This document shows positions 54,070 to 63,769 of a DNA stretch of 64,000 nt, piece by piece. Both the position numbers and the translations under genes were made by a program. Numbering within the stretch: the first letter of the stretch is position 1; each line of letters starts with the position of its first letter. Source of the stretch: Haliovirga abyssi (lineage in GTDB: Bacteria; Fusobacteriota; Fusobacteriia; Fusobacteriales; Haliovirgaceae); NCBI RefSeq assembly GCF_030295325.1, contig NZ_AP027059.1:1298637-1362636 (forward strand). The letters are read 5' to 3'. The notes under the pieces were generated by a model, which had not been told where the DNA came from, did not search any database, and worked only from the letters and a program-made list of their open reading frames with translations.

Positions 54070-54507
54070 TTATTTTTTAAAAGCTCCATTAAAAAAATTA
54101 TCAAACATATCATTTGTATTTACTTTCCTTACATCATCTTTTTTTCTACTTGCTTTTTTATCTCCTGTATCTGGATTAAATCCAAAAAAGTTTTCAAAAT
54201 TTTTACTAAAATCATCCATATTAAATCCTTGATTTCCTGTGTTCCTTTTTCTCTGTTTAGTTGACTTATTATTTACACTTTCATTCTTTTTACTACCTCC
54301 TTCCAATATTCTATTATATTCTTTTCTCTTTTTTTCATCTGATAATATTTCATATGCTTTTTGCACTCGAAAGAATATTTCCTTTGCCTTTTCATTATTT
54401 CCATTTCTATCTGGATGATATTTCATTGCTAACTTTCTGTACGCTTTTTTTATTTCAGTTAATTCACTTGTTTTTTCTACTCCTAACGTCTTATAGTGAT
54501 TTCCCAT
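54070..54507 (-). CDS. J-domain (DnaJ-like) co-chaperone
   Basis: 145 aa. The J domain occupies residues 1-68 with HPD at 31-33 (KYHPDRNGN). A polar low-complexity region and a short [13 protein letters not shown] ending follow. It lacks the zinc-finger and C-terminal domains of general DnaJ. It is two genes from an Hsp70 homologue and probably stimulates that ATPase specifically. Confidence 0.92.
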   Translation of the reverse strand: MGNHYKTLGVEKTSELTEIKKAYRKLAMKYHPDRNGNNEKAKEIFFRVQKAYEILSDEKKRKEYNRILEGGSKKNESVNNKSTKQRKRNTGNQGFNMDDFSKNFENFFGFNPDTGDKKASRKKDDVRKVNTNDMFDNFFNGAFKK

Positions 54508-54518
54508 ATTATCTCCTC

Positions 54519-55325
54519 CTACTCTACTATTATTCTCGTTGCTCTTCTTCTCCCTGTTTTTTCTACTCGTTCTTCTTTGCCTATGTTTTTAGATATTTTC
54601 AATAAATGATTATAAATATCTATATTTTCCAATTCATCTATTTTCTTTTTCAACTTTCTCTCTAAATATACATTAATCGCTTTCCTACTAACTTCTTTGC
54701 CATTTAATATATTCATTCCAAATGATATGTCTATGCTTTGTTCTCCTTTTCTTACTAAAACATCTCCAAATTTATCCAATATCTCTTTTTTTAAACTATT
54801 CCCACTTATTGTTGAATATTTTACATTTATAATATTCAACATATTATATTCTACTGAATAATCCATTAAATTTTCATAACTATCTCTTAATAATGCTCCC
54901 TCTCTCAATTTATACCTTCCTAATTCTATTTCATTTTTATTCTCATCCCTCTCTTTTATTTCATCTTTATTTTTACTTTTTTCTTTTAATTCTTCTATTA
55001 CTACTTCGCCATTTAAATATCCATAATCTTTATCTTCTGTTTTTTCTTCTAATACCAATTTTATCTGCATCTCTTTATTTGTTTTTTCATAACTTATCTT
55101 TTCTTCTTTTTTTAAGTATAATATTCCTTTATTTATTTTTAATATTCCAGGTGAAATTATTAGCTCCTCATCTTTTACTTTAATTTCAAACCCTACTATT
55201 ATCCCATCACTATAATCTGAAAAATATATCTCAAACATTTCTCGTGGATAATCTCTTAATTCTTCTAACATCTCTTTTTTTAATATTCTTCCTTTTTTAA
55301 ATTCTGGATATTTTAATAATATCAA
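54519..55325 (-). CDS. Unrecognised injection-system protein, 268 aa
   Basis: TTG start at 55325 supported by GGGAGGAT eight bases upstream. The first 110 residues are beta-rich ([34 protein letters not shown]) and recall tail-fibre or baseplate-like strands. A glutamate/lysine linker (about 112-135) leads to a helical domain. It lies between the J-protein and Hsp70 genes, so it may be a client of, or adaptor for, that pair. No family is assigned. Confidence 0.75.
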   Translation of the reverse strand: MILLKYPEFKKGRILKKEMLEELRDYPREMFEIYFSDYSDGIIVGFEIKVKDEELIISPGILKINKGILYLKKEEKISYEKTNKEMQIKLVLEEKTEDKDYGYLNGEVVIEELKEKSKNKDEIKERDENKNEIELGRYKLREGALLRDSYENLMDYSVEYNMLNIINVKYSTISGNSLKKEILDKFGDVLVRKGEQSIDISFGMNILNGKEVSRKAINVYLERKLKKKIDELENIDIYNHLLKISKNIGKEERVEKTGRRRATRIIVE

Positions 55326-55353
55326 TCTTCTATCCTCCCATTTTTTCCTTTTT

Positions 55354-57939
55354 CTATTTTAATCCATTAAAAAAATCATACTCATCTATTTCATAATCAA
55401 AGTCAAAAAATTTACTTCTATTTATATACAGCTGTTCCTCTTTTCTTATTATTGGGACTACATAAAATCCCCAACTTTCTTCTTCTGATACTATAAAATA
55501 TCTTATTTCTCCATTTTTCATATTATCTGTATCTTCTTGATTTATATAACCTTTATATTTTTCTTCTAACTCTTCTACTTTTATTGCTTCTAATCCACTT
55601 AAATCATTCTTATAAATATATTGCCTTTTTACTTTCCCTTCTATATCTTTTAAATAAAATTTTATCTCTCTTGCTGATATTGGCCTTGATATATATCCTG
55701 TTAATTTATCTAATCTTCTTTGACCTTCAAACAATTCTTTTTCTTCTCCTGTAAATGTATGACTTACTATTGAATATGGTACTACTGGTATATCATTTCT
55801 TATTTCCATTACTATTCTTCCGTTCCTTTTATTGTTTATATAATTTATAACTCCTCTTAAACAAGCTAATTTTAACTCAAATGAATTTTCATTATTCTTC
55901 TGTTTGAATTCTATGCTTCGCCCTGGAACAAACTCTTTTATTGCTTCTTTAAATATATCTATCTTTGATGATTGCCCACTTAATTTTATTATTGAATATT
56001 CTGTCAACTCTTTATTCTCATAATATGGTTCTAAAAATTTTCTTATTACTTCATATATATCCCCTTTTATTAATTTTATTATCTCTTTTACATTAAATAT
56101 TACTTCAGGAAATTCTTCTATTAATTCTAATCGCTCTTTTCGCGCTACTGATAAATTCCATCTGTTTAATTGCGTTATCTGCATATCGCTTTCTTTTTCA
56201 TCTTGTGATATACTTTCAAATTTATTTCTCAATATATTTGTTTTCTGAAAAAAATCCTTCTTCATCATTTCTGATAATTCCCATAAAAAATAAAAATTAT
56301 TCTTAACTTTTTTATATTCATCCAATGTCCTATTCTCGTATTCTCTATATCTTGTAGGTACTATATTTTCCGCTTTTATATACTCATCTTCTAATTTTTC
56401 ATATACTTTATTTATTCCACAATCATCTATTACTCTAAATATATCTCCTTCTGAATAGCTTATCAAATCATCTATTGTTAATAATTTTTCTTCTTTATAA
56501 TAATTCGATAATATTATTTTCATAAATTGCATTATTCTATATGTTATATTATTACCACCAAAATTGGTATCTCCATTTTCAAATCCCGTTTTTATTGATA
56601 CGTTATATGAGATTTCTCCTTCATTTATTCTATAACTACACGATGATAAATCTGTCGTTCCTCCACCGCTATCTATTACCAATCCTTTATACTCTTCATC
56701 ATCATCAAAATTATTTTTGCTTATCTGACTAAATATTGTATTATATAATACCGCCATTCCTTCATTTAATGTTTCTTTTTCTTCTATCTCATAATCATAT
56801 AACAGTTCCTTAAACATTTTTATATATTGATTACTTAATTTTACTGGAGTTGTTAAATGTAAATTCTTAAATCTGCATTTAAATTGACTTTCCGCTTCAT
56901 TTATTACATATTTCAAAAATGAACGAATTATCTCTCCTCTTTTTACTTTTAATATATTTGAATTTTCATCTTGTATCTCTTCCTCTTTATTATAATTTCC
57001 TACCCATCTTTTTATTTCTCTAAATGTTGTCGCCATTGTTATATAATCTTTTGACTTTATTCGCTTTTGTGCTTCATACCCATACAAATATTCTACTCCA
57101 TCTGATAATATATTTCGTACATATATCAAACTTGGTACTATTTCTACTATCTTTTCTTTTTCTCGCGATACATCTTTAAATTTCACAAAATTTATATCGT
57201 TTAATTTTATTTGATTATTCAATATCAAATTACTTGGCAAAGATTCTATATAATTCTCATCTAAATATACCCCCAATGCTGTATTTGATGTCCCAAAATC
57301 TATACATAATACCGAACTTGTTTTCTCTAATTCTCTTATTTCTATTTCTGGAATTATTACATTATTATACTCTAAAGCCATCAACGACAATTCATTTTCT
57401 TCATTCACTACTTTATATAGATAATCCGAACTCTTCTTATTTAAAAATATTATTTCATAACTCTTTTTCCATACTTCATTAAATCTAAATAAACTTTTAT
57501 CTCCTAATAAATAAAATTCATCTTTTCTATTTTCTACTCTTACTAGATTAAATACTCCATATATATATTTATTTTTAGGGTCTACTACTAACGCATTTCC
57601 TTCTTCTAATCCGCTACTTTTTATTCTATAATTATCATTTACTGTTACTCCTAATCCTTTATACAGTTGTATTTTTGCTGGAACTTCTACGTTTATATCC
57701 TTTAATTTTGTTGATTCACATTCCAAAAAATATTCCTGTAATTTAAAATAATTTTCATAACTTAAATTATTTATAAACAATCTCTCCTCTAATCCTCTGT
57801 ACCTTAATATTATATTTATCAAGCTTTCTCTATCATTAAATTTCGTATAGCCTTTTACTAGTTTTTCTCTATTACATATTTTTTGTAATTCATATACTGT
57901 CATTTTTATTAATTCTCTTTTTGTATATCTTCCGTTCAT
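55354..57939 (-). CDS. Hsp70-like protein with SAP-like N-terminal domain
   Basis: 861 aa. Residues about 5-48 form a SAP/HeH-like helical motif (ELIKMTVYELQKICNREKL). An Hsp70/actin-fold ATPase starts near 205 with phosphate-1 CIDFGTSNTALGVY and phosphate-2 VIDSGGGTTDLSS (about 414). The C-terminal part does not resemble a DnaK substrate domain. Together with the adjacent J protein it forms a dedicated chaperone pair. It may assemble, load or recycle the injection apparatus (inference). Confidence 0.88.
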   Translation of the reverse strand: MNGRYTKRELIKMTVYELQKICNREKLVKGYTKFNDRESLINIILRYRGLEERLFINNLSYENYFKLQEYFLECESTKLKDINVEVPAKIQLYKGLGVTVNDNYRIKSSGLEEGNALVVDPKNKYIYGVFNLVRVENRKDEFYLLGDKSLFRFNEVWKKSYEIIFLNKKSSDYLYKVVNEENELSLMALEYNNVIIPEIEIRELEKTSSVLCIDFGTSNTALGVYLDENYIESLPSNLILNNQIKLNDINFVKFKDVSREKEKIVEIVPSLIYVRNILSDGVEYLYGYEAQKRIKSKDYITMATTFREIKRWVGNYNKEEEIQDENSNILKVKRGEIIRSFLKYVINEAESQFKCRFKNLHLTTPVKLSNQYIKMFKELLYDYEIEEKETLNEGMAVLYNTIFSQISKNNFDDDEEYKGLVIDSGGGTTDLSSCSYRINEGEISYNVSIKTGFENGDTNFGGNNITYRIMQFMKIILSNYYKEEKLLTIDDLISYSEGDIFRVIDDCGINKVYEKLEDEYIKAENIVPTRYREYENRTLDEYKKVKNNFYFLWELSEMMKKDFFQKTNILRNKFESISQDEKESDMQITQLNRWNLSVARKERLELIEEFPEVIFNVKEIIKLIKGDIYEVIRKFLEPYYENKELTEYSIIKLSGQSSKIDIFKEAIKEFVPGRSIEFKQKNNENSFELKLACLRGVINYINNKRNGRIVMEIRNDIPVVPYSIVSHTFTGEEKELFEGQRRLDKLTGYISRPISAREIKFYLKDIEGKVKRQYIYKNDLSGLEAIKVEELEEKYKGYINQEDTDNMKNGEIRYFIVSEEESWGFYVVPIIRKEEQLYINRSKFFDFDYEIDEYDFFNGLK

Positions 57940-57989
57940 CCTTTATTTGCCTCCATCCTGTCTTGTTTTCCTTTTCTTTTAACAAAGCC

Positions 57990-58697
57990 TTAATATAATG
58001 CTATTCTATCTATTTTTAATGTAGTTTTTTCCTCTATTATTCCAAAGTGATGTTCCCAATACACCTCGATTTTTTCTTTTAATGATAAAAATAGTTCTTT
58101 TATCAATTCTAATTTATTTTCTTTTTCTTCACTCCATTTACTTCCTATATACAATAAATATCCGTTTTCTTCCTCTTTTTTATATATTAAGCTATTTGCT
58201 ATTATATCTCTTACACTTTTCCTAAAAAAATATATATTATCGTAGGAACTGTAATATCTATATAAATTATACGCTAACTCTTGCATTTCTGACCTCTTTA
58301 ATTTTTTAAATTTATTCGCTATTTCTTCTCCCCAACGTCCATTTATCAATTCCTCTATTAATAGATTTATTAATAACGTTTCGTGATACATTCCACTATC
58401 TCTATCTAATTCTCCTAAAAAATAGATACTATAATCTAATATCTCTTCTGTTATTTCTTTTCTTTCTTGTACCCATTTACTTTCTGGATGTAACATTTCA
58501 CTAAATATTCCCGCAAATCTATAATATGGATTTACCTCTATTTTTTTATATGGTACTCTATTTATATCTTGGTTATTCACTTCTATATATGGCGAATATG
58601 TTTTGGCTAATTTAAATTTCACATCTTCATTTTTTATCCCTTTTTTATTATTCTTTATTAAAATCTCTCCTATTGTTTTATTCATCTCATCACTCAC
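57990..58697 (-). CDS. Unrecognised injection-system protein, 235 aa
   Basis: A mostly helical cytoplasmic protein without signal peptide or known motif; the middle is rich in Leu, Glu and aromatic residues (ETLLINLLIEELINGRW). It overlaps the 425-aa gene by 8 bp, so the two products are probably stoichiometric partners. A structural or assembly role in the contractile system is inferred from context only. Confidence 0.75.
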   Translation of the reverse strand: MSDEMNKTIGEILIKNNKKGIKNEDVKFKLAKTYSPYIEVNNQDINRVPYKKIEVNPYYRFAGIFSEMLHPESKWVQERKEITEEILDYSIYFLGELDRDSGMYHETLLINLLIEELINGRWGEEIANKFKKLKRSEMQELAYNLYRYYSSYDNIYFFRKSVRDIIANSLIYKKEEENGYLLYIGSKWSEEKENKLELIKELFLSLKEKIEVYWEHHFGIIEEKTTLKIDRIALY

Positions 58698-59967
58698 TCA
58701 CACATATATATTCTGGAAAATATAATCTTACTTCTGACATTAAAAATGCTATTATATCTTCTGTATGTTGACTCTCATTTACTTTTTCAAATTCAAATTT
58801 TAATATATTGCTTTTTTCATCTCCTCTTATTTCATCTAATATATAGTCATTTTCAACTTCCATATCATTTTCCCCTTCTATATACTCTTCTATTCTTACA
58901 TTTTTTAATTTTATCGCTTTGCTTTCTTCAAATGAATTTATAAATCTATTTATTTCGCCTTTTGTTCTTATTACTCCTAAACTATCCTTCATATAATACT
59001 CCACTACATCTCTCAATTTATTATTTCCATATAAATTTTCCACTAATTTCTCTTTCTTTATTCTGCTACAATCCCTTATCTCATATGAATCCCATTTTTT
59101 TATATCTTCTCTTGTTGCTCTAACCATTAATTTATTCTCATCTCTTGATATGTTTATTATACTTTTATTATCTCCTGTTAAAATATATCCATTTGTATTA
59201 ATCCCTTCTAAAGGAACGTCCAATTGATAGCCTATATTATGAGACAACTTTATTGGAAATCCTTGCGATCTAATTTCTGTTTTGCACACATTCCATACAC
59301 ATATATATCCTTCTTTTTTTAATCCTTCATATTCTTCTAAATTATATGTTAATCTTTCTATTTCTGCATCTTCTGGTATTTCATCTAAATACCCTTCTAC
59401 TTTCACATAAAAAAATCTCTTGCTGTATGGATTTATTATTGTTTTCCATTTAGTTCCGCTTAATATAAATCCTTCATATAATTCTTTTTCTTCCTCTTTA
59501 TATTTTCTATTTTGTTCTAGTTTTATTTTTACTCTGTAACTTTCACCATTTACATTATGTATTTCTCCTATAAACTCTTTTTCACACACTTTTTTTATTT
59601 CATGAAATTTTAAATCAATATATATTTGTCCTATTACAAACTTCTCTTTTCTTTTTATATAATCACTTAATAATTTTAATGGTAATATATTTTCCGATAA
59701 ATCTTCTGCTAATATCGGAATTAATATATCATCATACAATGTCAACTCTTCTTTTTTTAATATTGTACAATATATATCATATCCCCAATTTTTATTTTCT
59801 ACACCTTTTAATACTCTTTCCATTAGATTTTCATTAAATTTCATTTGTTCTACCATTAATTCTTTAAAATAATTTCCTAATAACGACTTAAATATTTCTT
59901 GGTCACTTATACTTGTCATCTCTTTTATTCTATTTTCTGCTCTTTCTTTCATCTCTTTTATATCCAT
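58690..59967 (-). CDS. Unrecognised injection-system protein, 425 aa
   Basis: A helical N-terminus (about 1-110) is followed by a beta-rich centre with GYICVWNVCKTEIRSQGFPI and NGYILTGDNKSIINI, and an acidic C-terminal part ending EVRLYFPEYICVSE. There is no signal peptide. It lies directly after the VgrG-lipase gene and is coupled to the 235-aa gene. A baseplate, adaptor or effector-loading component is possible; no family could be named. Confidence 0.75.
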   Translation of the reverse strand: MDIKEMKERAENRIKEMTSISDQEIFKSLLGNYFKELMVEQMKFNENLMERVLKGVENKNWGYDIYCTILKKEELTLYDDILIPILAEDLSENILPLKLLSDYIKRKEKFVIGQIYIDLKFHEIKKVCEKEFIGEIHNVNGESYRVKIKLEQNRKYKEEEKELYEGFILSGTKWKTIINPYSKRFFYVKVEGYLDEIPEDAEIERLTYNLEEYEGLKKEGYICVWNVCKTEIRSQGFPIKLSHNIGYQLDVPLEGINTNGYILTGDNKSIINISRDENKLMVRATREDIKKWDSYEIRDCSRIKKEKLVENLYGNNKLRDVVEYYMKDSLGVIRTKGEINRFINSFEESKAIKLKNVRIEEYIEGENDMEVENDYILDEIRGDEKSNILKFEFEKVNESQHTEDIIAFLMSEVRLYFPEYICVSE

Positions 59968-59984
59968 TGTTTTCCCTCTGCTTT

Positions 59985-62900
59985 CTATCCTAAATTTATC
60001 TTTCCATTTCCTATTTCTATTCCTACTCCACCATTATTTAAACTTAATTTCCCATCTGCCATTGTTACTGTACTTTCCCCACTTGTTATATCTACTTTTT
60101 TTTCATCCATTACTATTTGTCTATCTTTATTCTTTATCTCTATTTTTCCACCTTTTAAAACTACCTCTTTTTCTCCTTTTTTCAAATTTACACTCTCTTC
60201 TGTTATTTCTACATAACTTTCATCATCTTTTCCTGTTATCTTTATTGATTTTGAATCAAATCTGATCTCTTTTCCAAAACTTGTTCTGATTACTTTTATA
60301 TCTGGGTCATTATCGATATCTTCAGTTTTACTACTTACATTTCTTATACTTACTTCTCCTGCTTCATCTCCAAAATGCACTTCTACTAATGTATCCTCTT
60401 CCGGTGTAAAATATGTACCTGTATACATTCTTTCTATTGGATAATAGTAACTCTTACTTTCGTCATATTCGTTTTCCATTTCTGTATATTCTATTTGTGC
60501 TTTATGTTGTTTTGAGACTTTTTTTATTGTCCCTTTTAATGTTAGTCCTGTTATACTTTCTTCTCGTTTTACTTTTCCTATATTAAATTCATCTCGTCTT
60601 ACAAAGACTAAATCTGATTTTAATACTGCGTCTTCTTTGTATATCCTGTTTTTTATTAATAATAATGAATCTTGTTTCCCTGTATTTACATCAATATTCA
60701 GATTATATGGATTACCTATTGAAAATAGTTCTTCTCCTTTTATTTGAGGATATCCTTTTAATTTGTAGCTATTTTCTATTGCTCCTTTTTTCATCTTTCT
60801 ACTTAATAATAAATTTTTATTATCTATTGTTTTTTGGCTACTTCCAAATTCTCCTATTGCTATTCCTGCTACTGTTTTTGGATTTTTACCTTTACTATCA
60901 TCTACTATTATTAAATCGCTTTCTCTTCTTAATATTCTCTTTAAAAAATCCCAATCACTTTCTTTATATTGCACTTCTACTGGGTTTAATTCTGTTATTA
61001 ATTCTTGTTTGTCTATATGACTATTAAATCCAAATGAGTATTTATTTTGATAAGTTTCATTTAATTTGCTTATTACATCTTCATATTTTGTGCCAAGATT
61101 ATGATATACTCTGTTTCTTTTTTCTTTTTCTAATTCTTTGCTTAATGAATAACTTTTTATTTTTACCTTACAACTATTTTGCTCTATTTCCATAGAATGT
61201 TCATAAATTAATCCTCTAAATATAGGCTTATTATCATCTCCGTATAATATTTCTATCCCTTGTGTTTCTACATTTAGAAATCTAGTTACTTCATCTGTAT
61301 CTTCTCCTGCTATTATTCCTTCTATTTCTGCTACTGTGTGTTCATTTACTTCTTTTATTATTTCTAAATTTAATAAATTAACATATTTTATACCTTTTAT
61401 TTTTACTTGATAATCCATAAATCCTTTGCCTAAATCTTCTTTTTTCTCTTTTGGTTTTTCTACTAAATCTATTCCTAAGTATCCTTCCATATAGTTGCTT
61501 ATTGTTAAATAATCATCTAAATTATCTCCATAATAATAACGTAAATTACGGTCTATTAAAATAATGTTATCTCCATAATATTTGCAGCCTGTATCTCTAT
61601 TTATTTTATCTTTTACTAGACTTTCTTCTTTATCTTTTCCTTTATATGTTCCACTTATATCTTTTCCATCTGCTGTTACTTTGGAATTTTTTCCTATATT
61701 ACGAATGTTATAATACTTATCTTTATATCCCAAACTTGAATACAGCTCATAATCATTATTTGGTTTCTCTCTTTCTATATTTAAAAGATACTTTGAGGGT
61801 TCTATTATTTTTAGTGTTATCTCTTTCTCCTTAGTATCTATTCCTAATTTTTCATTATAAATTATTACTTTCTTTTCATCTTCTTCAAAGCCTAATTTTA
61901 ATTTTACTTCTCCTTTTTTCATCTCTAATCCTACTAGATCCTTTAATTTATAGCTTTCTATATCTTTAATTATATTTTCACTATGTTTTGTATTTTTTAT
62001 ATATTCTTCTATTTTTTCTTTATTACCTTTATCTAATTTCGTTAACGAATTTACAAATCCTCTCCATCCAGCTATCTCTTCATATGTGTTATAAAATAAC
62101 TCGTTTTTTATTTCTTCATTGTTGTCTATTCCTAATTTTTCTAATATATATTTAATCGCTGAACCTAAATAATCTTTATTTAACATACTTGTTATATCTT
62201 CCTGTTCTGTTCTTCTATAAACAGTCTTTTCCAGTTTACTCACATCATCTAATTTTATATGTGGATAAAACATTGTTAATCCGTGATAAGCTCCTGCATC
62301 TAAATGGTTCTTTTTAATTGCTTTCAATGTTGCAACTAACTCTTTTTTTTGCAATCCTATATTATTATCTACTAATCCATTATCTACTAATACACATTCT
62401 CCAATATGTTTTAACATTGTTCCTGTCAAATCTCTTGATATTGAATAAGTTACCATTGATAAATTTAAACCCTTTTTTTTATATGAATTTATAAACTCCA
62501 TCTTTCGTTTTGCTATTTCTAAGGTGAATTTACTATCAATATGTTTTTTGATTTTTTCCCATATCTCATTAATCTCATTACTTGTTATTTCTTCTTCGTA
62601 AAAATTATTTATAAACTCTTTTTCCTCTTTTTTTACTCCTATTTGAAATTTTATTTCCCAATTCTTAGATATTGGAATGCTAAATATCTCTATTTCTCCC
62701 TTTTTTTGAGCTTTTAATTTTCTCATTTCATAATTTAATAATACTTGAAATATACTATGTTTTATTATCCCTTCAAAAGAATTATCTGAATTTATATCAT
62801 AACTCGATATATTCCTTTTTCTATTACTTTCATTAACCATTTTATGCAACTGCTGATTAGCTAACTTAAGTGAATCATTTTGTTTATTTTCATTAAATAG

Positions 62901-63749
62901 TTCATCTAAATATTTATCAGTTATTTTTATTATTTCTCCTTTTTTTTCCTCTTCTAATATATTAGAGTTAACTAAACTTTTTCTTATTTCATCTTCTATT
63001 TCTTTTAAATGTGTTACATCCAGTATAAAATCTTTTACTCCTTGTGCTCCACCTAAAAATTCATTTCCGCTAAACTTTAAAAAATCTTTTATCCCTACTC
63101 CATTCCAAGCTACTCCTCTTTTTACTCCTTCCATTACTGATACATATTGAGCTAAGCCGCCTCCTAAACTGTGTCCTGTTACGGAGATTGTTTTGTCTTT
63201 ATAATCATCATTATTTACTATATCCTTATAAAAATCTACGGCTAATTTAAATTGTATTCCAGGTATTCCTGCTACTATCTTTCCATTTGTTAAATAATGT
63301 TCCATTATAAAATCTCTATCTCCTAAATCTATTAAACCAAAGAAAATTTTAAAATCTTTATGACTATCATATTTTCCATTCTCTCCATCTGTACCTCTGT
63401 ATGCTATTACTATTTCATCATCTTTTTCAAATGCTGCTGCATAAAATTGTTTATATTGTAATTCTATATTTTTAAATTCCTTACTCCCTTCCTTTTTTCC
63501 GCCAAAACTAGATTCATATTCTTCCTTATATTTATTTTTATATTCATCTAAATTAAATCCTTCTAATAGTTTCCAATCTTCCATTCTTTCACTAAAATAA
63601 TTCCATCTTTGTTGACGTTCTGAATTATTAAACTCTTTTTTTAATAAAATATCTTTTAATGGATTATTATTATCCTTTTTTTCATACCTTTCATATGCTA
63701 AATCTGCCAATACTAAAAATTCTAAATCTTTTACATTTCCTCTTTCCAT
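59985..63749 (-). CDS. VgrG-like spike protein with N-terminal class-3 lipase
   Basis: 1,254 aa; AGGAGAGTG precedes the ATG. Residues about 1-230 are a lipase-3/alpha-beta hydrolase: EIVIAYRGTDG and the nucleophile elbow VTGHSLGGGLA with Ser194. A candidate catalytic His lies in AYHGLTMFYPH (about 480). A YLGIDL motif is followed by VgrG/gp27-like domains (from about 785), a gp5-like OB fold (about 1066-1140) and a charged beta-helix ending (NGGVGIEIGNGKINLG). It should form the spike of a contractile machine and carry phospholipase activity at its front; N-terminal fusions are rarer than C-terminal ones. Confidence 0.9.
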   Translation of the reverse strand: MERGNVKDLEFLVLADLAYERYEKKDNNNPLKDILLKKEFNNSERQQRWNYFSERMEDWKLLEGFNLDEYKNKYKEEYESSFGGKKEGSKEFKNIELQYKQFYAAAFEKDDEIVIAYRGTDGENGKYDSHKDFKIFFGLIDLGDRDFIMEHYLTNGKIVAGIPGIQFKLAVDFYKDIVNNDDYKDKTISVTGHSLGGGLAQYVSVMEGVKRGVAWNGVGIKDFLKFSGNEFLGGAQGVKDFILDVTHLKEIEDEIRKSLVNSNILEEEKKGEIIKITDKYLDELFNENKQNDSLKLANQQLHKMVNESNRKRNISSYDINSDNSFEGIIKHSIFQVLLNYEMRKLKAQKKGEIEIFSIPISKNWEIKFQIGVKKEEKEFINNFYEEEITSNEINEIWEKIKKHIDSKFTLEIAKRKMEFINSYKKKGLNLSMVTYSISRDLTGTMLKHIGECVLVDNGLVDNNIGLQKKELVATLKAIKKNHLDAGAYHGLTMFYPHIKLDDVSKLEKTVYRRTEQEDITSMLNKDYLGSAIKYILEKLGIDNNEEIKNELFYNTYEEIAGWRGFVNSLTKLDKGNKEKIEEYIKNTKHSENIIKDIESYKLKDLVGLEMKKGEVKLKLGFEEDEKKVIIYNEKLGIDTKEKEITLKIIEPSKYLLNIEREKPNNDYELYSSLGYKDKYYNIRNIGKNSKVTADGKDISGTYKGKDKEESLVKDKINRDTGCKYYGDNIILIDRNLRYYYGDNLDDYLTISNYMEGYLGIDLVEKPKEKKEDLGKGFMDYQVKIKGIKYVNLLNLEIIKEVNEHTVAEIEGIIAGEDTDEVTRFLNVETQGIEILYGDDNKPIFRGLIYEHSMEIEQNSCKVKIKSYSLSKELEKEKRNRVYHNLGTKYEDVISKLNETYQNKYSFGFNSHIDKQELITELNPVEVQYKESDWDFLKRILRRESDLIIVDDSKGKNPKTVAGIAIGEFGSSQKTIDNKNLLLSRKMKKGAIENSYKLKGYPQIKGEELFSIGNPYNLNIDVNTGKQDSLLLIKNRIYKEDAVLKSDLVFVRRDEFNIGKVKREESITGLTLKGTIKKVSKQHKAQIEYTEMENEYDESKSYYYPIERMYTGTYFTPEEDTLVEVHFGDEAGEVSIRNVSSKTEDIDNDPDIKVIRTSFGKEIRFDSKSIKITGKDDESYVEITEESVNLKKGEKEVVLKGGKIEIKNKDRQIVMDEKKVDITSGESTVTMADGKLSLNNGGVGIEIGNGKINLG

Positions 63750-63769
63750 TTTTATTCACTCTCCTATTT

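Noticed and set aside
59985-63749. A prophage tail module
   Set aside because: No terminase, capsid, portal, integrase or lysis gene is visible. The surrounding kinase, FHA, PP2C and PAAR-like genes fit an injection system better.
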